Below are positions 61,081 through 64,000 of a stretch of DNA of 64,000 nucleotides, in pieces. A model generated the notes under the pieces. It did not search any database. It saw nothing but the letters and a program-made list of their open reading frames with translations, and was not told where the DNA came from. Source of the stretch: Streptomyces xinghaiensis S187 (GTDB lineage Bacteria > Actinomycetota > Actinomycetes > Streptomycetales > Streptomycetaceae); the NCBI RefSeq assembly GCF_000220705.2, contig NZ_CP023202.1:5176501-5240500 (forward strand), given 5' to 3'. A program made the translations under genes and the position numbers. Positions within the stretch are counted from its first letter, which is position 1; each line of letters opens with the position of its first letter.

Positions 61081-62236
61081 ACTTCGCCTGGGTGACGCGG
61101 TTCTCCTTCGCCACGTGCCCGCAGCCGCCGATTGCCGGTGGGCAGGTGCGGGTGGGGGTACCCCCGGCGAAGCCAGGGGGAGTGTTGCGGGCGTCCACCG
61201 GGATCACACGGCGACCGGCGCTTGCAGCCTTGTCCGCCAGGATCCTCAGGAACTGCCCCCAGCCCGCATCCAGGATGCTGCGGTTCAGCCCGGCCTTCGC
61301 CGCGGCACCGTTCGCCAGGAACGCACCGTCGTGTTCGGGGTCGGGCCGGGGTGCGGGCGCCCGGGTCATGCCCGCGGTGTTCAGCCGCTCGTGCCCGATC
61401 ACATCGTGCTCGCGCACGAGGTCGAGTGCGGCCTTGTGGTGATGATCCAGACGCCGCCGCCGGATCTTCGCGTGCAGCCTGGCCACCTTGCGGGCCGCGG
61501 CACGATGCTTCTTCGTACGGCGCCACGTGCGCCTCGGGAACGTCGCCAGGTGCCGCTGCGCCACGGCCAGTTCCCCGGCCGCCTCGTCGAGGAATCCGGG
61601 GTTGGGGGCGTGGTGGCCGTCGGAGTCGGTGTAGAAGTGGACCGTGCCCAGGTCGATGCCGACCGTGCTGCCGGTCGGGGGCAGTGGCTCGGCGGGCACC
61701 TCCTCACAGGCCAGGACGACATACCACCGGCGGCCCTCCCGCTCCACACTCACCGTCTTCACCCGGCCCCGCACCGGGCGGTGTTGGTGCACACGGACGT
61801 GTCCGACACCCTGCAGACGGACACGGGTCCGGGTGGCGTGGGGGGTGGAATCCCACCGGCAGCCGTCCCCGTCCCTCGGGAAGGTGACGGTGTCGAAATG
61901 CCCCACCCCCTTGAACCGCGGATACCCGGGCCTGTCACCGGCCTTCACCCGCCGGAAGAACGCCTGGAACGCCCGGTCCAGACGGCGCAGGGTCGCCTGC
62001 TGGGAGGAGAAGGACCACCGCCCCTGACGCTCCGGATCAAAGGCCCGGATCTCCCTCAACTGCGCCGACTGATCCCCGTACCGCACCGACGTCCGGGAAC
62101 GGTGCCGCCAGGCATCACGACGCTCCTGCAACGCCCCGTTGTACAGGGAACAGTGATCCCGCAACATCTCCACCAGCGCCCGCTCCTGGCGAATCGTGGG
62201 ACGCAGCAGAAACTTGTACGCCCGCCTCACGCCCAC
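60983..62236 (-). CDS. tnpB: RNA-guided endonuclease TnpB
   Basis: TnpB of 417 residues, the RuvC-type RNA-guided nuclease of IS605-group elements. The N-terminal RAYKFLLRPTIRQERALVEM and the segment KAGDRPGYPRFKG are family hallmarks. The catalytic acids are Asp195 (GIDLGT), Glu283 (VIGHERLN) and Asp398 (HADHVGALN), all present. The zinc finger is altered: Cys365 and Cys372 are spaced CPPAIGGC rather than CxxC, and residues 353-362 (PPGFAGGTPT) are encoded by a palindromic mini-repeat inserted in frame (61151-61180). The second pair, Cys388/Cys391, is normal. Activity may be affected. Confidence 0.88.
   Translation of the reverse strand: MGVRRAYKFLLRPTIRQERALVEMLRDHCSLYNGALQERRDAWRHRSRTSVRYGDQSAQLREIRAFDPERQGRWSFSSQQATLRRLDRAFQAFFRRVKAGDRPGYPRFKGVGHFDTVTFPRDGDGCRWDSTPHATRTRVRLQGVGHVRVHQHRPVRGRVKTVSVEREGRRWYVVLACEEVPAEPLPPTGSTVGIDLGTVHFYTDSDGHHAPNPGFLDEAAGELAVAQRHLATFPRRTWRRTKKHRAAARKVARLHAKIRRRRLDHHHKAALDLVREHDVIGHERLNTAGMTRAPAPRPDPEHDGAFLANGAAAKAGLNRSILDAGWGQFLRILADKAASAGRRVIPVDARNTPPGFAGGTPTRTCPPAIGGCGHVAKENRVTQAKFTCVNCGLVAHADHVGALNVKHRAGLVLCDGA
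61151..61180. repeat. Palindromic mini-repeat inserted in tnpB
   Basis: The insert contains GGGGGTACCCCC (61154-61165) overlapping a CCCCC-GGC-GAA-GCC-A-GGGGG hairpin (61161-61180). From memory, short repeats of this GGGGGTACCCCC plus GC-hairpin form are common between and within Streptomyces genes. It adds about ten codons without breaking the frame. Confidence 0.6.
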
Positions 62237-62389
62237 CCCCGCCTCCCCGTATCCAGCCGGCCAACACTGACGCGTTCACGCTACCGCTGCCTACTGACAC
62301 CACAGCGTGCTCCGCCGCTGCGCAGCTCCGGCCCAAAAATTCGATTCCCCCACCGGCTGAAGCCGGTGGTCCCCTCGAAAGAAGGTCTG

Positions 62390-63163
62390 ATGGGACGCCT
62401 GGTACCCGCCGTGACCCGAGCCCTGGACATCCTGGAGCTCTTCCTCGAAGGAGACGGTACGCTCTCCGCCCCCGAGATCACGCGCAGGCTGCAACTGCCG
62501 CGCACCACCGTGCACGAGCTGGTCACCACGCTCGCCGCCCGCAACTACCTCGTGGCCGTCCCCGACCAGCCCGGCCGCTACCGGCTCGGCGTCCGCCCGT
62601 ACCAGCTCGGCAGCCGCTACGCCGAGCAGCTCGACCTCGCCGCCGAGGGCCGGCAGGTGGCCCGGGGCGTCGCCGAGACCTGCGACGAGACCGTGCACGT
62701 CGCGATCCTGGAGGGCACCGACGTCATCTACATCGCTAAGGTGGACAGCACCCACGCCGTCCGCATGGTCTCCGCGGCCGGTCGCCGGCTCCCCGCGCAC
62801 TGCACCTCCGTCGGCAAGATGCTGCTCGCCTCGCTCCCCGAGACCGAGCTGAAGCAGCTCTTCCCCGACGGCCGGACGCTGACCGCGATGACGGACAACA
62901 GCATCACCTCGCCCACCGCGCTGCGCCGCCAGCTCGCCGCGATCCGCGAGAGCGGGATCGCCGTCGAGCACCGGGAGTCCAACCCGGACGTCAGCTGCGT
63001 GGCCGCGCCGGTGCGGGACTCGGCGGGCACGGTCGTCGCGGCGCTCTCGATCTCCGTACCGATGATCCGCTGGAGCGAGGAGCGGCACGCGGAGCTGTCG
63101 GAGCTGGCCGCCAAGGGCGCGGCCGAGCTGTCGGACCGTCTCGGCTACCGTGGCCGCCCATGA
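62390..63163 (+). CDS. IclR family transcriptional regulator
   Basis: A 257-residue IclR regulator. The N-terminal winged helix is PAVTRALDILELFLEGDGTL, ITRRLQLPRTTVHELVTTLA and YLVAVPDQPGRYRLGVRPYQ; the effector domain follows with DETVHVAILEGTDVIYIAKV, RLPAHCTSVGKMLLASLPE and VSCVAAPVRDSAGTVVAALS. ATG at 62390 has AGAAGG upstream. The left-end hairpin of the TnpB element ends 20 bases before the start, so the original promoter has been displaced or is now provided by the element. Its stop overlaps the SMP-30 gene (ATGA), predicting joint expression and regulation of that enzyme's pathway. Confidence 0.93.
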   Translation: MGRLVPAVTRALDILELFLEGDGTLSAPEITRRLQLPRTTVHELVTTLAARNYLVAVPDQPGRYRLGVRPYQLGSRYAEQLDLAAEGRQVARGVAETCDETVHVAILEGTDVIYIAKVDSTHAVRMVSAAGRRLPAHCTSVGKMLLASLPETELKQLFPDGRTLTAMTDNSITSPTALRRQLAAIRESGIAVEHRESNPDVSCVAAPVRDSAGTVVAALSISVPMIRWSEERHAELSELAAKGAAELSDRLGYRGRP

Positions 63164-64000
63164 GCACAGAGACTCCCCGCCGCACGGTCCGCCACCCCCG
63201 CCCGGAGGTGGCCGTCCGCGAGACCGCCGAACTCGGCGAGGGGCCGACCTGGGACCCGGCGACGGGCCGGCTGATCTGGATCGACATCCTCTCCTCCCGC
63301 GTCCACGGCTACGACCCCGCCACCGGCCGCCGCACGGTCTTCACGACCGGACAGCACGTCGGCGCCGTCAAGCCCCGCGCGGGCGGCGGCCTCGTGCTCA
63401 ACCTCCGCGACGGCGTGGCCCTGCTCTCCCCGGAGGGCGCCTTCTCCTGGCTGCACCACGACCCGGTGCCGAACCGCCGGGGCAACGACGCGGCCGTGGC
63501 GCCGGACGGCTCGCTCTGGGCGGGCACCATGACCTACGACGAGACCCCTGGCGGCGGCAGCCTCACCCGCATCGCGCCGGACGGCACGGCCGTCGAGGTG
63601 CTGCCGGACTCCACCGTCAGCAACGGCACCGGCTGGAGCCCCGACGGACGGCTGATGTACTACGCCGACTCGCCGACCCGCCGCGTCGACGTCTTCGACG
63701 TCGTGGGCCAGGACATCCGGGGCCGCCGCACCCTGGCGGAGATCGAGGACGGCGCGGGCTACCCGGACGGGCTGTGCGTGGACGCCGACGGCTGCGTCTG
63801 GGTGGCGCTGTGGGACGGCGGCGCGATCCGCCGCTACACCCCGGACGGCCGCCTGGACCGCACCCTTCCCCTCCCCGTCCGCCGCCCCACGGCCTGCGCC
63901 TTCGGCGGCCCGGACCTCACGGACCTGTACATCACCACGGCCCGCGTCGGCCACCGCCCCCACCCCCTGGCCGGCTCCCTCCTCGTCCTCCCGAACGCGG
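63160..64000 (+). CDS. SMP-30/gluconolactonase family protein (partial, runs off window)
   Basis: At least 280 residues of a six-bladed beta-propeller lactonase; no stop codon occurs before the window end. Family features: AVRETAELGEGPTWDPATG (metal-binding Glu), IWIDILSSRVHGYDP, SNGTGWSPDGRLMYYADSP (Asn ligand) and GYPDGLCVDADGCVWVALWD (Asp ligand). These enzymes hydrolyse sugar lactones such as gluconolactone or L-arabinolactone. The ATG at 63160 overlaps the IclR stop, so the regulator and enzyme are one operon. Confidence 0.9.
   Translation, partial: MSTETPRRTVRHPRPEVAVRETAELGEGPTWDPATGRLIWIDILSSRVHGYDPATGRRTVFTTGQHVGAVKPRAGGGLVLNLRDGVALLSPEGAFSWLHHDPVPNRRGNDAAVAPDGSLWAGTMTYDETPGGGSLTRIAPDGTAVEVLPDSTVSNGTGWSPDGRLMYYADSPTRRVDVFDVVGQDIRGRRTLAEIEDGAGYPDGLCVDADGCVWVALWDGGAIRRYTPDGRLDRTLPLPVRRPTACAFGGPDLTDLYITTARVGHRPHPLAGSLLVLPNA

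Larger units (their letters stand above)
60938..62372 (-). mobile_element. IS200/IS605-family TnpB-only (IS1341-type) element
   Basis: The element contains a single tnpB gene and no TnpA transposase. Both ends carry a subterminal hairpin with the same TGAA loop: right end 60947-60966 and left end 62350-62369 (CCACCGGC/GCCGGTGG, perfect 8 bp). There are no terminal inverted repeats or target duplications, as expected for this family. Without TnpA it depends on a helper for movement. Exact ends are approximate. Confidence 0.75.

Overview
The window is chromosomal DNA of a Streptomyces-type actinomycete. The evidence is very high GC with strong G/C at third codon positions, frequent GTG starts, tightly overlapping stop/start codons, secreted and lipoprotein signal sequences, several LuxR-, PucR- and IclR-type regulators, an HrdA-like sigma factor close to dnaG, and a SigB/SigF-type stress sigma factor. 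No rRNA genes, CRISPR array or prophage was seen. One insertion element (a TnpB-only IS200/IS605 element) is present.

Layout. 1-4.3 kb: an acetyltransferase, a DUF6247 gene with a frameshifted toxin-like partner, and a LuxR-type regulator divergent from a secreted subtilisin-like protease, with three palindromes between them. 4.6-13.9 kb: housekeeping and nitrogen metabolism, namely cutA, a gamma-glutamylcyclotransferase, a NasA-type nitrate reductase, a SanA/YdcF protein, a sirohydrochlorin chelatase (siroheme for nitrite/sulfite reduction), dgt, a ferredoxin/rubredoxin reductase-like flavoprotein and an acetyltransferase. 14-20.3 kb: dnaG, a lipoprotein, an HrdA-like sigma factor and an FG-GAP lipoprotein. 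20.4-24.1 kb: a heterodimeric ABC exporter with one degenerate ATP site. 24.5-29.1 kb: a compact operon of a small acidic protein, a DUF6338 membrane protein and a 1189-residue CHAT protease-like protein. This is the best candidate in the window for an undescribed system.

29.4-36.2 kb: xylulokinase, a YtxH-like protein, tRNA-Asn with a clear terminator, a CAT-anticodon tRNA, a Phd/VapC toxin-antitoxin pair with a palindrome over its start codon, a VWA protein with a translationally coupled partner, and a helix-hairpin-helix protein. 36.5-39.4 kb: a stress island with a SigB-like gene behind its own SigB-type promoter, a Lys/Ala-rich protein, a 56-residue hydrophobic protein and a universal stress protein. 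39.4-49.7 kb: an alpha/beta hydrolase, a quinone oxidoreductase, a giant LuxR-family (LAL) regulator, a PucR regulator and a sodium:solute symporter. 49.8-55 kb: a complete branched-chain-amino-acid-type ABC operon (livF-G-H-M-K) ending in a hairpin. 55.6-60.7 kb: an F420-type nitroreductase fused to hemerythrin, a PAS/GAF/PP2C (SpoIIE-like) phosphatase coupled to an acyl-CoA dehydrogenase, and a hypothetical protein. 60.9-62.4 kb: the TnpB element. 62.4-64 kb: an IclR regulator overlapping a SMP-30/gluconolactonase gene that runs off the window.

The main functional links are these. NasA and the chelatase serve nitrate assimilation. dgt and dnaG belong to DNA metabolism. The genes at 36.5-39.4 kb look like a SigB-type stress regulon. 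IclR and SMP-30 form a sugar-acid/lactone unit whose upstream DNA is now occupied by the TnpB element.
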